Part shown: positions 1-9,006 of the stretch, in pieces | Position numbering within the stretch: the stretch's first letter is position 1 | Layout: every line of letters begins with the position of its first letter | Assembly (NCBI RefSeq): GCF_014647795.1 | Contig: NZ_BMPW01000007.1 | Span: 248,001-312,000, forward strand | Direction: 5' to 3' | DNA length: 64,000 nucleotides | From: Actinoplanes campanulatus | GTDB lineage: Bacteria; Actinomycetota; Actinomycetes; Mycobacteriales; Micromonosporaceae | The notes under the pieces: generated by a model | Database searches by the model: none | What the model saw: only the letters and a program-made list of their open reading frames with translations | What the model was told of the DNA's origin: nothing | Made by a program: the position numbers and the translations under genes

Positions 1-158
1 GCAGGGCCACACATTCGTCCTGATAGCGAAAGCGCCCCCGGGTGGCCCGAGCGGTATTGCGATCATCGAAATACATATCGACGTCAGCCGAATTCACCCG
101 GCCACCATAGGGGCACGCTCCGCATCTAAGCAACGACACGCCGCAACCGCGGCGTACC

Positions 159-1010
159 TCAGCGCACCTGCTCGGCGCTGAACTGCATGCGCGGCGTGGC
201 GTAGAAGTCCTGGGCCTGCACCAATCGGAGTTCGCGTTCGCCGGATCGGTAGGTCATGTCGATCAGATCGAAAACGCTGGAGGCGGTACGTTCCAGCGCC
301 ACCGCCGCGTCCTTGGTAGCCACGTAGTGGGCGGTGAACAGCGCGGCCGTGACGTCGCCGGATCCGTTCGCCTTGAACGGCAGGTGTGGGGTGGTGACCA
401 GCCACGCGCCGGTGGCGTCCACGACGAGCATCTCGATCGTGCCCGCCTCCCGGTCCGGGCGCGCCACGCTGGTGACCAGCACGGTCGACGGCCCCATGGC
501 ACGGGCCAGGTCGGCCGACTCGAGCGTCGACTCGATGGTCGCCGGCTCGGTGCCGGTCAGGAAGCCCAGCTCGAACTGGTTCGGCGTGATGATGTCGGCC
601 ACCGGCACGACCCGGTCGCGCAGCAGCACCGGGATCTCGGGCGCGACGAAGCAGCCGGATTTGGCGTTGCCCATCACCGGGTCGCAGGCGTAGACGGCCG
701 AGGGGTTCGCGGCCTTCACCCGGCGCACCGCGTCGATGATGACGTCCGCGATGCCGGCCCCGCCCTGGTAGCCGGACAGTACCGCGTCGATCTGCGGGAA
801 GATTCCGCGTTCCTCCACGCCGAGGATGATCTCGGCGACGTCCGCCGGCGGCAGGAGTGGCCCGCGCCAGGCCCCGTACCCGGTGTGGTTGGAGAAGTTG
901 ACCGTGGGAACCGGGACGACCTCGACACCGATGCGCTGAAGCGGGAACACGGCCGCGGAGTTTCCGACATGGCCGTGGGCCACCGCCGACTGGATGGACA
1001 GAACCTTCAT
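159..1010 (-). CDS. pdxY: Pyridoxal kinase (PdxY type)
   Basis: Phosphorylates pyridoxal with ATP in the vitamin B6 salvage pathway, in the cytoplasm. The 283-residue length fits the PdxY family. Visible ribokinase-superfamily motifs are MKVLSIQS at the N-terminus, SGYQG near residue 78, CDPVMG near 109, PNQFE near 140 and the anion-hole/catalytic NGSGD near 215. The ATG at 1010 begins the conserved first strand, so this start is well supported. It stands alone: the next gene on this strand ends 47 bp upstream and shares no theme. The family is clear. PdxY versus the related PdxK or ThiD kinases rests on overall motif wording, and PdxY is the best fit. Confidence 0.93.
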   Translation of the reverse strand: MKVLSIQSAVAHGHVGNSAAVFPLQRIGVEVVPVPTVNFSNHTGYGAWRGPLLPPADVAEIILGVEERGIFPQIDAVLSGYQGGAGIADVIIDAVRRVKAANPSAVYACDPVMGNAKSGCFVAPEIPVLLRDRVVPVADIITPNQFELGFLTGTEPATIESTLESADLARAMGPSTVLVTSVARPDREAGTIEMLVVDATGAWLVTTPHLPFKANGSGDVTAALFTAHYVATKDAAVALERTASSVFDLIDMTYRSGERELRLVQAQDFYATPRMQFSAEQVR

Positions 1011-1057
1011 GCCCCCAGCCTAGAGATCCGCCTCCGGCGCGCGCCTCACGCCCGGGT

Positions 1058-3091
1058 TCAGCCGACCATGTCGGGGTCGCGGGTGTGGTGGTCGAGGGTC
1101 ACGAGCGACAGGATGGTGCCCGCGGGGGTGCCGGCCGGCGCGTACAGGCGCAGGTGGGTGTTGTTGTCGCGGTGCAGTGCGCTGAGCCGGTGCAGGGCGG
1201 CGACACCGGCGCTGGCCAGGTGGGTGACGCCGGTGAGGTCGACGGTCAGCGAGCGGGTGCCGGTGGAGCCTGCGGTGCGGATCTCGCGGTCGAACTCGGT
1301 GACGGTGGCGGCGTCGACCGGACCGTCGACACGGAGGCGGGGCCCGGGCGCGGAGGGCTGGTCCAGAATCAGCAGGAAGTCGGCCGGGACGGGTGGCCGG
1401 TCGGTGGTCGCCCAGGTGAGGTCGTCGGCGGTCAGCAGGCGGGCCGGCCGGCTCACGCGGTGGGTCACGGTGGCGGTGGTGCCGGTCTCGTCGTGCTCGA
1501 TACGCAGACTGTCGACCAGTTGTGAGGTCATGTGCAGGCCGAGTCCGCGGTCGGGTGACGGGGCGGGTTCGCGCCAACGGCCACGGTCGGTGACCCGGAC
1601 CTCGACGTGGCCGGTGCCGGTCAGGGCGGCGGTGACGGTGAACGCATTCCGCTGTGCTGCCACGTCGATCCAGGCGTGGTCGACGACGTTGGTGGCGAGT
1701 TCCACGATCGCGTGGGTGATGGCGCCGGCGTCGGGCTGGGCGACACGTGCCTCGGTCAGCCACGCCTGCACGCGGGCGCGCAGGGGTCTCAGTGCGGTGC
1801 GGTCGGCGATCACCGGCAGGTTCAGCGGCGGCGGCGCGGTGACGCGTTGGGCGGCCAGCAGCGTGATGTCGTCGGTGTGGCCGGTGGCCCGGGTCAGCAG
1901 TTCCAGCGTCTGCACGCACACCCGCTCGGCCGGGATGTCGGTGTCTCCGCGGAACGCCCGGTCGGCGGCGATGGCGGCCGCCGCCTCGGCGAGTTCGATC
2001 GTGCTGCCGGGCAGGTCGCGGCCGGGGCGCTCGAGGATGCCGTCGGTGTAGAGCAGCACCAGTTCGCCGTCGGCCAGCTCGGCGGCGCCGGTCGACGCGT
2101 CGGTGAACGTCCGGCCGACCCCGACCGGTCCGGCGCCGGTGGCCGGCAGGTAGCGGAACCGGCCGTCGGTGGACAGCACGAGCGGTGGGGGGTGGCCGGC
2201 GGTGCAGTACTCCAGTTTGCCGCTGGTGGGGTCGAGCAGCACCACGCACACGGTGCTCGCCCGCGCCCCGCGGATCTCGGCGGCGGTGGTGTCCAGCGCC
2301 GACATCGCCGCGGCGATGTCCGCGGTGGCGGCGAGTCGTTGCCGGAGCAGCACCCGTAGCTGTCCCATGGTCGCCGAGGCGGCCACGCCGTGCCCGACGA
2401 CATCACCGACGATCAGGGCGACCCGGCCGTCGGCGAGGGCGAACGAGTCGAACCAGTCACCGCCGGCCGCGGTGTCGGTGTCGGCGAGCAGGTAGCTCGC
2501 CGACACCTGCACCCGGGGCAGGATCGGCACTCCGGCGGGCAGCAGCTCCCGTTGCAGGGTGGTGATGACGTCGAGGGCCTGTTCCAGGCGGCGTTCGGTC
2601 TCGGCGGCCCGCTGCCGTTCGGCCTGCCGTTCGCGAACCTGCTCGGTGACGTCGACCAGATCGACGAGGACGCCCACGACGCGACCGTCCGGATCGCGGC
2701 GGGGATGCAGTCGCAGGTCGACGTACATCTCGACCTGCTCGCCGGTGTTCTGCAGAGTTATCTGCGCCCGGAAGTTGCGGATGTGGGCCTGCTGCCCCGA
2801 CGTGAACACCTGGTCGTAGATCGGCTCGATCTGCTGGCCCATCGCTTCGGGGAACGAGTCCCGCAGCCTGGCGCCGATCATGCGGTCACGGCCGACATAG
2901 TCGCGGAACATGGCGTTGCACGCCACGAACCGGTGATCCGGGCCCTCTGTGGCGTAGGCGACGAACGGCAGCTGCTCGAACGCGGCACGAACCACCCACG
3001 GGTCACCGGCCACGGCAGACAACTCGTCCTGGTCACCTACCTGCTCGGCCACCTCGTCAGCCTTTCCAGCGTGGAGTCCCGTCCCTTTCAT
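1058..3091 (-). CDS. PAS-SpoIIE (PP2C) phosphatase with HATPase and STAS domains
   Basis: A cytoplasmic signalling protein of about 677 residues that combines the parts of a partner-switching module. In order: a PAS domain (about 25-140), a short helical linker, a SpoIIE-type PP2C phosphatase (about 175-390) with GGDWFD, GDVVGHG and YTDGILE metal-binding motifs, an anti-sigma-like HATPase (about 410-540) with VELATNVVDHA and GLGLHM, and a C-terminal STAS domain (about 555-665). In this STAS domain the usual DSSG phosphorylation motif reads ASAG, so the second serine is gone. I chose ATG at 3091 because a longer frame would overlap the divergent STAS gene at 3187 and adds no domain. A role in dephosphorylating an anti-sigma antagonist is inferred from the family. 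Confidence 0.9.
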   Translation of the reverse strand: MKGTGLHAGKADEVAEQVGDQDELSAVAGDPWVVRAAFEQLPFVAYATEGPDHRFVACNAMFRDYVGRDRMIGARLRDSFPEAMGQQIEPIYDQVFTSGQQAHIRNFRAQITLQNTGEQVEMYVDLRLHPRRDPDGRVVGVLVDLVDVTEQVRERQAERQRAAETERRLEQALDVITTLQRELLPAGVPILPRVQVSASYLLADTDTAAGGDWFDSFALADGRVALIVGDVVGHGVAASATMGQLRVLLRQRLAATADIAAAMSALDTTAAEIRGARASTVCVVLLDPTSGKLEYCTAGHPPPLVLSTDGRFRYLPATGAGPVGVGRTFTDASTGAAELADGELVLLYTDGILERPGRDLPGSTIELAEAAAAIAADRAFRGDTDIPAERVCVQTLELLTRATGHTDDITLLAAQRVTAPPPLNLPVIADRTALRPLRARVQAWLTEARVAQPDAGAITHAIVELATNVVDHAWIDVAAQRNAFTVTAALTGTGHVEVRVTDRGRWREPAPSPDRGLGLHMTSQLVDSLRIEHDETGTTATVTHRVSRPARLLTADDLTWATTDRPPVPADFLLILDQPSAPGPRLRVDGPVDAATVTEFDREIRTAGSTGTRSLTVDLTGVTHLASAGVAALHRLSALHRDNNTHLRLYAPAGTPAGTILSLVTLDHHTRDPDMVG

Positions 3092-3186
3092 CTTTATCAC
3101 CCGGTACGGGTCCGAGCGTCGTCCGGCGCCGGCCGCGGTGGCGGATACAATTTCGGCCGGAAGTCCCCCGACGTCGGGACAGTCGC

Positions 3187-3711
3187 ATGACCTTCTTTCC
3201 TGCCCCGAACGATCTGGATATCGACCGCATCGCCACCACGCCCGAGCGGCAGGTGCGGCTGCGTGTTCGCGGTGACCTGGACAGGCACACCACACACCTG
3301 CTGATGACGGCTGTCGCCGACGCGTTCGCCGGCGGGACTGTCGCCGAGGTGGAGTTGGATCTCGCCGGGCTGACGTTCATCGACGCCGTGGGCGTACGAT
3401 GCCTGCTCGCCTGCCGGGAGGCGGCCGACGCGGCGGGCGTCGCGATGGTGCTGTGCGATCCGGCGCCCACGGTCGTCCGCGTACTCCAAGCCATGGGTCT
3501 GCTGGCCCGTCTCGGCGTCGCCGGACCCGTCACCGAGGAGCCGGGCCGGGCCGGCACGGCGTCGACCGGCCACCACGGCCCGGGCGATTGGCGGGAATGG
3601 TCCCAACGGGTCCGCCGGGAGGCCGCGGAGACCCGACTGCGGGCCCGCGACGCCGTCGAGCGCAGCCGGGCGATCCGCCAGACCGGCACCTCAGACGCCG
3701 AAGATCGGTGA
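3187..3711 (+). CDS. STAS-domain protein (anti-sigma-factor antagonist-like)
   Basis: A 174-residue soluble protein with a STAS fold over residues 15-115, followed by a basic, low-complexity tail of about 55 residues. STAS antagonists bind anti-sigma kinases and are switched by phosphorylation of a serine in a DSSG loop. Here the loop reads IDAVGV, so both serines are replaced and the ordinary phosphoswitch cannot operate. It is divergent from the SpoIIE/HATPase/STAS gene with about 95 bp between starts, which suggests shared control. It could be a constitutive antagonist or a scaffold. The domain call is firm and the regulatory partner is inferred. Confidence 0.82.
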   Translation: MTFFPAPNDLDIDRIATTPERQVRLRVRGDLDRHTTHLLMTAVADAFAGGTVAEVELDLAGLTFIDAVGVRCLLACREAADAAGVAMVLCDPAPTVVRVLQAMGLLARLGVAGPVTEEPGRAGTASTGHHGPGDWREWSQRVRREAAETRLRARDAVERSRAIRQTGTSDAEDR

Positions 3712-3758
3712 GCCGCTGTTCACGGTCGGCGAGGCGGGCTGGGACCGGCATCGGCCCG

Positions 3759-4921
3759 CTACCCGAACGTGCCAGCCGGGGAAACCCGGATGCGCGTCAC
3801 GTCGATTCGGGGGCGGTCCCAGCGTGCGAGCAGGGCGTCGACGACCTCGACAGTCGTGCCCCAGTCCGCGCGACCCTGCATCCCGGCGGCCTGCAGGGTC
3901 GGCGGCACCCGGTCGGTGCGCAGGAGCTGTTGCCAGCTCGCGGTGCCGAGTTCCAGGTACTCCAACCCCGGCAGCGTGGTGACCACGTCCAGGTTGGTGA
4001 CAGTGGCGGAGTGGCTGACCACCAGGGTCCGAATCGTCTTGTTGCCGGCGAGGCCGGACAGGTCCGCCGGCTCCGGCGCGGCGCTGACGACCACCACCTC
4101 GGTGTCCGGGCGGACGTCGGCGACAGTCCGGCCGCGCGGGCCGACCCGGACCACCAGGCCGCCCTCCGGGCCGAGTTCGGCCGGTTCGCTCGGCCGGCCG
4201 GTGAGCAGCTCGGTCAGCGACGGCGCGAGCCAGCGGGCGCCCGCTGGGATTTCGTGGTCCACGTAGAGGACCTGTCCGACGTGTCCGCGGGGGCCGGGTT
4301 CCAGGTCGACCACGAGGAGATTGCCGCCGAAGTCGTCACCGACGGCGACCCATGCCGGGGAGGCCGCCAACGGCTGCACCCGCTCGGCCGGGTCGGGTAC
4401 GACGACCTCGATCGCACCGTCCGACCAGGACCCGTACCGGGACCGCGGCTCGAGGAACTCCCGGGCCGCCGCGTCGTCGAGCGCGACGATGCTCATGCCG
4501 TAGAACAGGTCCGGGTCCGCCGGCAGCACCAGGTCGCCGGCGCCGGCCGACAAGTACAGTGCCCGCACGTCCGCGGGCAGTGCGGCACCCAGCGAGGACT
4601 CGGCAGCCGCCAGCGCCGCCGGGCTTGCGGCCCGCGCGCCGGGCAGTAGGGGAGCACCACGTCCCGGCGCAGCAACCGGCCGTCCGCGCTGAGCCGGATG
4701 CCGGTCCGGTCGAGCACCGGATCCGCCTTCGGCAACCGGCTCGGCCGGGCGATCCAGGCGATGCCGAACGGCACGGTCAGCACGGCGAGGAAGCCCGGTG
4801 CGAGCAGGTACAGCAGCTGCCCGGTGCCGGTCATGACCAGCACGACCAGCACGATCACGACCGGAACGGTGAGGGCGACACCCAAATCATCGGAACAATC
4901 GCAATTGCCGCATAAGATCAT
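3759..4921 (-). pseudogene. SMI1/KNR4-like membrane protein, split by a frameshift
   Basis: Two adjoining frames read as one gene. The first, from ATG at 4921, gives two hydrophobic segments (cores VVIVLVVLVM and GFLAVLTVPFGIAWIA) and ends in ordinary sequence at RRDVVLP. The second, open from the same place to the stop at 3759, gives a SMI1/KNR4-like start (LGAALPADVRALY) and a globular domain of about 260 residues. One extra C in the run of four at 4649-4652 (GGGG on the + strand) would join them into a protein of about 387 residues. SMI1/KNR4 proteins often act as immunity proteins or scaffolds. I cannot tell a real inactivating deletion from a sequencing error. If translated separately, the C-terminal part could start at GTG 4568. 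Confidence 0.6.
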
Positions 4922-5012
4922 CAAAGTTCGGGGCGGAGACGCGACCTCGTTGGACAACAGGCGCCGTGCCCGCCGAGACGGGGCGCACGGCGGTGCAGAG
5001 AAGGGGCAGGAC

Positions 5013-6056
5013 ATGGACTTCGCGCCCACCAAGACGGGTTGGATGACCCGCCGGATACCGGCAGGGCTGGACGTGACCTGGTTGCCGATCGGGTCCCCGA
5101 TCGTCGGCGACGTACTGGCCTGCGAGGTGATCACCCCGTCCCTGCTACGGCACCTCGACACCGCCGACGGCCGGCGCGCCATGCTCTACCCCGGCGACCG
5201 GATCACGTGCGTGGTCGGTGCCCGGTACTCGACGTCAATATTGCAAGGACGCGCCCGCGTCACCGGGGACGTCACCGAAATGCTCAGTGCGTCCGGCCTC
5301 TGCGGTGAGGTGGTGGGGCGCAGCGCCGAGGTGGCCCCGCCGACGACGCTCCGGGTGCTCGCTCAGGCCCACCACGCGGGCCGCCCGCTCAACGTCCGGT
5401 CGTTCCTCCTGCCGCCCGCCCAGCCGATCGGCCCGAAGCCGACCTGGATCGTGGTGGCCGGTTCGGCGATGGATGCCGGCAAGACGACCGCTTGCGCGTC
5501 GATCATCCACGGTCTGACCGGCGCCGGATATCGCGTCGGCGCCGCCAAACTCACCGGTACGGCGAGCCCGCGCGACCTGTCGTCGTACCGCGACGCCGGC
5601 GCCGACCCGGTCCTCGAATTCCTGGACATGGGCTGGCCGTCGACCGACGGCTGCGACCGGGCGGACCTCGCGGCGATCGTCGCCGGACTGACCGGGCAGC
5701 TCCAGGCCGCGGCGGTCCAGGTCGGGGTGCTGGAGATCGCCGATGGCCTGCTGCAACGTGAGACCGAGCTGATCCTGCGAGCACTTTCCGGCTGGCTGGG
5801 ACCGGCGCACATCGTGCTCGCGACCCGGGAAAGCCTCGCGGCCGTCGCCGGAGTCAGGCAGCTGCGCCAGATGGGCCACGACGTTCTCGCGGTCACCGGG
5901 GTCGTGACCAACAGTCCACTCGCCTGCCAGGAGGTCGACCTGGCCGGCGCCGGGCCGTGCATCCCTACCGCGGGTCTCGGCACCGTCGTCGCATCGTTGG
6001 TCGAGCAACTGGGTGACCGGCACGCCGGGCGGCCCGCACCGGTCGCCGCCGCATGA
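5013..6056 (+). CDS. P-loop NTPase of unknown function (MobB/dethiobiotin-synthetase-like)
   Basis: A 347-residue protein. The N-terminal part (1-150) is of unknown fold. The C-terminal half holds a P-loop, GSAMDAGKTT (about residues 152-161), followed by a region resembling MobB or dethiobiotin-synthetase-like SIMIBI NTPases (AAKLTGTASPRD, then VGVLEIADG). Such enzymes use ATP or GTP, and the substrate here is unknown. The start at ATG 5013 is fixed by a strong Shine-Dalgarno sequence (AAGGGGCAGG) just upstream; longer frames run into the divergent frameshifted gene. Its end lies 19 bp before the ABC exporter start, so the two are probably co-transcribed. Confidence 0.65.
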   Translation: MDFAPTKTGWMTRRIPAGLDVTWLPIGSPIVGDVLACEVITPSLLRHLDTADGRRAMLYPGDRITCVVGARYSTSILQGRARVTGDVTEMLSASGLCGEVVGRSAEVAPPTTLRVLAQAHHAGRPLNVRSFLLPPAQPIGPKPTWIVVAGSAMDAGKTTACASIIHGLTGAGYRVGAAKLTGTASPRDLSSYRDAGADPVLEFLDMGWPSTDGCDRADLAAIVAGLTGQLQAAAVQVGVLEIADGLLQRETELILRALSGWLGPAHIVLATRESLAAVAGVRQLRQMGHDVLAVTGVVTNSPLACQEVDLAGAGPCIPTAGLGTVVASLVEQLGDRHAGRPAPVAAA

Positions 6057-6075
6057 CCGTACCCGGGGCACGTGC

Positions 6076-7899
6076 ATGTTGACGGCGGCATGGCGGTTCC
6101 GGCGGTTCCTGCGCCCGCACGCGCCGGCCCTCGGCGCCGGCGCGTTGCTGGTGGTGCTGGGAACACTGCTCGCCCTGGCACAGCCGTGGCCACTGCAGGT
6201 GATCGTCGACGGGGTCGTCGGCGGCCGGCCCCAGGACGGCTGGCTTCCCACCCTGATCGCCGGATCGGGCGGCGACCGCTCCGTCGTCCTCATCCGGGCA
6301 CTGGCGGCGACCGTGCTGCTGGTCGGCCTGTCCGCGCTGATCGGCTACATCAGCGACCTGCTGATGAACCGGTCCGGCGCGCGGATCACCGTGACCATCC
6401 GCGGCGCGCTGTTCGCCCACGTCCAGCGCCTCTCGCTGTCGTTCCACCTCAACCAACGGGTCGGCGACCTGGTCGCCCGGCTCACCACCGACATCGACCG
6501 CTCGCAGAACATGCTGGTGGCGATCTTCGGCACGCTGATCCCGAACGCGGTGATGCTGGCCGGGCTCGCCGTGGTGATGGTGCTGGTCGAACCGTCCTTC
6601 GGACTGCTGGCGCTGAGCATCGCGCCGCCGCTGTTCCTGGTGACCTACCACTTCACCCGCAAGATCAGGCGCGCGTCCCGGGCGGCCCGGGAAGCCGATG
6701 CCGGCCTGGCGGCGATGACCAGCGAGACGCTCGGCGCGATCCGGGTGGTGCAGGCGTTCGGCCGGGAGGGACTCGAGGACGACCGGTTCGCCGGCCAGAG
6801 CCGGGAAAGCCTGACGGCCGGCCTCCGCGCGATCAAGCTCCGGGCCGGCCTGCCACCGCTGGTCGACCTGGTGTCACTCGCCGGCACCCTGCTGGTCACC
6901 TACGTCGGGGTCCAGCGCGTACTCGACGGCCGGATGAGCCTGGGAGTGCTGCTGGTGTTCCTCAGCTACCTCCGGTCGCTGTACCGGCCGATGCGGGCAC
7001 TGTCGAAGATGTCCTACGTCGTGAGTCAAGGGGTGGCCAGCGCGGAACGTGTCGATGCCATGCTGCGCACCGACGACACGATCCCCCAGGCCCGCGACGC
7101 CCGGCCGGTCCGCCGCCTACGCGGGCGGGTGGAGTTGCGCGACGTCACCTTCGCCTACGGCCCGGCGAAACCGCGGGTGCTGAACGCGGCCAGCCTGGCC
7201 GTCGAACCGGGCGAGCACGTCGGCATCGTGGGCCGCACCGGCGCCGGCAAGTCCACCCTGATCAGCCTGATCCCCCGGTTCTACGACCCGCAGGCCGGCA
7301 GCATCCTGCTCGACGGCATGGACATCCGGGAGTTCCACCTGACCGACCTGCGCCGGCAGATAAGCCTGGTGTTGCAGGAACCGTTCCTGTTCTACGGCAC
7401 GATCATGGACAACATCCGGTACGGCGATCCCACGGCGTCGCCCGACCGGGTGTGGGAGGCGGCCACGCGGGCCCACGTGACCGAGTTCCTCGACCGGCTC
7501 CCCCAGGGACTCGACACCAGGATCGGCGAACGCGGCGGCACCCTCTCCGGCGGGCAACGGCAGCGCATCGCCATCGCCCGCGCCATGCTGCACGACGCCC
7601 CGATCCTCATCCTCGACGAACCCACCACCGGCCTGGACCGCGACTCCGAGGCGCTGGTGCTCGACGGCCTGCACCGGCTCACCCGCAACCGCACCACCTT
7701 CGTCATCTCGCACCACCCCGCCGCGCTGGCCCGGGTCGACCGGATCGTCGAGGTCCGCGACGGGCAGCTGACCGCGAGAGTGTCTACTCGATATTGGCGG
7801 CGTGACCATGGTGCTGACCCTGTTCCAAGAAGGGTTCCGAGCAGCCACAACCCCGCCGACCGACCTACCCGGCCCGGGCACCGCGCCGGCGGCCACTGA
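6076..7899 (+). CDS. ABC exporter, fused permease and ATPase
   Basis: A membrane half-transporter of about 607 residues. A six-helix exporter domain (about 15-300) precedes a nucleotide-binding domain with Walker A GRTGAGKST, Q-loop LVLQEPFLFYG, signature LSGGQRQR, Walker B ILILDEPTTGLD and H-loop ISHHP. All catalytic motifs are intact, so it should dimerise and export a substrate that cannot be read from sequence. I prefer ATG 6076 (preceded by CCGGGG), because an earlier start would extend back over the upstream gene. The last 40 residues after the H-loop strand are Arg/Pro-rich and unlike the family. It ends next to the convergent TetR gene, which may repress it. Confidence 0.9.
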   Translation: MLTAAWRFRRFLRPHAPALGAGALLVVLGTLLALAQPWPLQVIVDGVVGGRPQDGWLPTLIAGSGGDRSVVLIRALAATVLLVGLSALIGYISDLLMNRSGARITVTIRGALFAHVQRLSLSFHLNQRVGDLVARLTTDIDRSQNMLVAIFGTLIPNAVMLAGLAVVMVLVEPSFGLLALSIAPPLFLVTYHFTRKIRRASRAAREADAGLAAMTSETLGAIRVVQAFGREGLEDDRFAGQSRESLTAGLRAIKLRAGLPPLVDLVSLAGTLLVTYVGVQRVLDGRMSLGVLLVFLSYLRSLYRPMRALSKMSYVVSQGVASAERVDAMLRTDDTIPQARDARPVRRLRGRVELRDVTFAYGPAKPRVLNAASLAVEPGEHVGIVGRTGAGKSTLISLIPRFYDPQAGSILLDGMDIREFHLTDLRRQISLVLQEPFLFYGTIMDNIRYGDPTASPDRVWEAATRAHVTEFLDRLPQGLDTRIGERGGTLSGGQRQRIAIARAMLHDAPILILDEPTTGLDRDSEALVLDGLHRLTRNRTTFVISHHPAALARVDRIVEVRDGQLTARVSTRYWRRDHGADPVPRRVPSSHNPADRPTRPGHRAGGH

Positions 7900-8568
7900 C
7901 TAGCGACGCGCGGCAGCGCTGGGCAGCCACGCTTTCGCGACGGCGTCGACGTCGTCGGACGACGGTGGCCGGCCGAGGGCGCCGGCGCTCTCGGAGCGGC
8001 GCAGCCCGTCGATGAGCAGTTGCAGGTAACGGTCATGGAGGTCGGGACGGACCTGATGGCTGTGGTGGGCGATCTCGGTGACCATCATCAGCAGCAGTGG
8101 AACATCGTGGACGGTGATGTCGGGTCGCAGGGACTTCTCGCTCTGCGCGCGCTCGACGAGCGCGGTGATGGGTGGTTCCACCCGTTCGCGGATGCGGTCG
8201 TACAGCGTGAGGCTCAGCTCGGCGCCCAGCGCCAGATCCCGCAGGCCCCGATCGGCTGCCTGCATCCGCACCGCGGCTCGCAGGAACATGGTGAGTCCGT
8301 CCCAGCCGGTGGGCGCCTCGAGTGCCGCCTCGGCGACCCGGACCTGTTCACGCAGCTTCTCCTCCAGCGCGACCTCCAGCAGAGCCTCCTTCGTCGGGAA
8401 GCGCCGGTACACCGTGCCGATCCCGACGCCGGCCTGGCGGGCGACGTCGTCGAGGGTGGCAGCCACGCCGCGCGCCGCGAAGACCTCACGAGCGGCCTCG
8501 ATGATGCGCTGCCGATTGCGTTCGGCGTCCCGGCGTAGCGGCCGCGCGGTTCGGGTGGCGTCAGTCAC
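7900..8568 (-). CDS. TetR/AcrR-family transcriptional regulator
   Basis: A 222-residue repressor-type protein. The N-terminal helix-turn-helix is clear (RIIEAAREVFAARG, then DDVARQAGVGIGTVYRRF). It is followed by the all-helical ligand-binding and dimerisation domain, which is variable in this family. It lies tail to tail with the ABC exporter gene (stops directly adjacent) and ahead of a 438-bp gap leading to the GH87 gene. Control of the exporter is the usual arrangement for TetR proteins but is only inferred. The ligand is unknown. Confidence 0.9.
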   Translation of the reverse strand: MTDATRTARPLRRDAERNRQRIIEAAREVFAARGVAATLDDVARQAGVGIGTVYRRFPTKEALLEVALEEKLREQVRVAEAALEAPTGWDGLTMFLRAAVRMQAADRGLRDLALGAELSLTLYDRIRERVEPPITALVERAQSEKSLRPDITVHDVPLLLMMVTEIAHHSHQVRPDLHDRYLQLLIDGLRRSESAGALGRPPSSDDVDAVAKAWLPSAAARR

Positions 8569-9006
8569 CTGCCCAGCCTAGCAACCGGAGGTGGGTGCTC
8601 AACTTATCCGCCTCAACCCATGGCATTCATGAACGCTAATACATCGCTCCGACACCTGCAACAACCGCCTCACAGTGCTGAAAAAGATGGACTGGGTGCT
8701 GCAAAAATCGCCGGGTCGCGTCGAGCGCCAACGGGGTCGGCCCGCATCCTGCCCGGCTCGACACCGAACCAGGACCGGCCGCGGCGCTACTGCCGAGATC
8801 CGCCGGCGGCCGTACTCGACGTTGACAAAACAGTGATGAATCTGAAACTTTGAATTCGCTATGCCGCAAGAAGCTGGCAAACACCACGAAATTTCTGTTG
8901 CACGGTCCGAAAGATCCAGGCGGACGCCCCCGCCCGCCCTGCTCCGTTCATCTGCGTCGCCCGCACCTCGCCGTCCTCCCCGTCGTTCTCACAGAACTGA
9001 GACGCC
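8569..9006. other. Intergenic region upstream of the GH87 gene
   Basis: No convincing gene on either strand. Composition is more AT-rich near 8820-8900. A TTGACA hexamer near 8822-8828 followed by A/T-rich sequence could be part of a promoter for the downstream glucanase gene, but I see no good -10 partner at standard spacing. Confidence 0.4.

Noticed and set aside
1-158. Left edge of the window
   Set aside because: No start, stop or motif ties it to a gene; it is treated as intergenic.
327-2051. Long plus-strand open frame across the pdxY and SpoIIE genes
   Set aside because: It is antisense to two genes with clear domains, and its product is Arg/Gly/Val-rich without motifs. Long antisense frames are common at this GC content.
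7790-7903. Alternative phase at the 3' end of the ABC exporter (LDIGGVTMVLTLFQEGF)
   Set aside because: It reads plausibly for about 20 residues, but there is no evidence of a frameshift or separate start, and the exporter motifs are already complete upstream.
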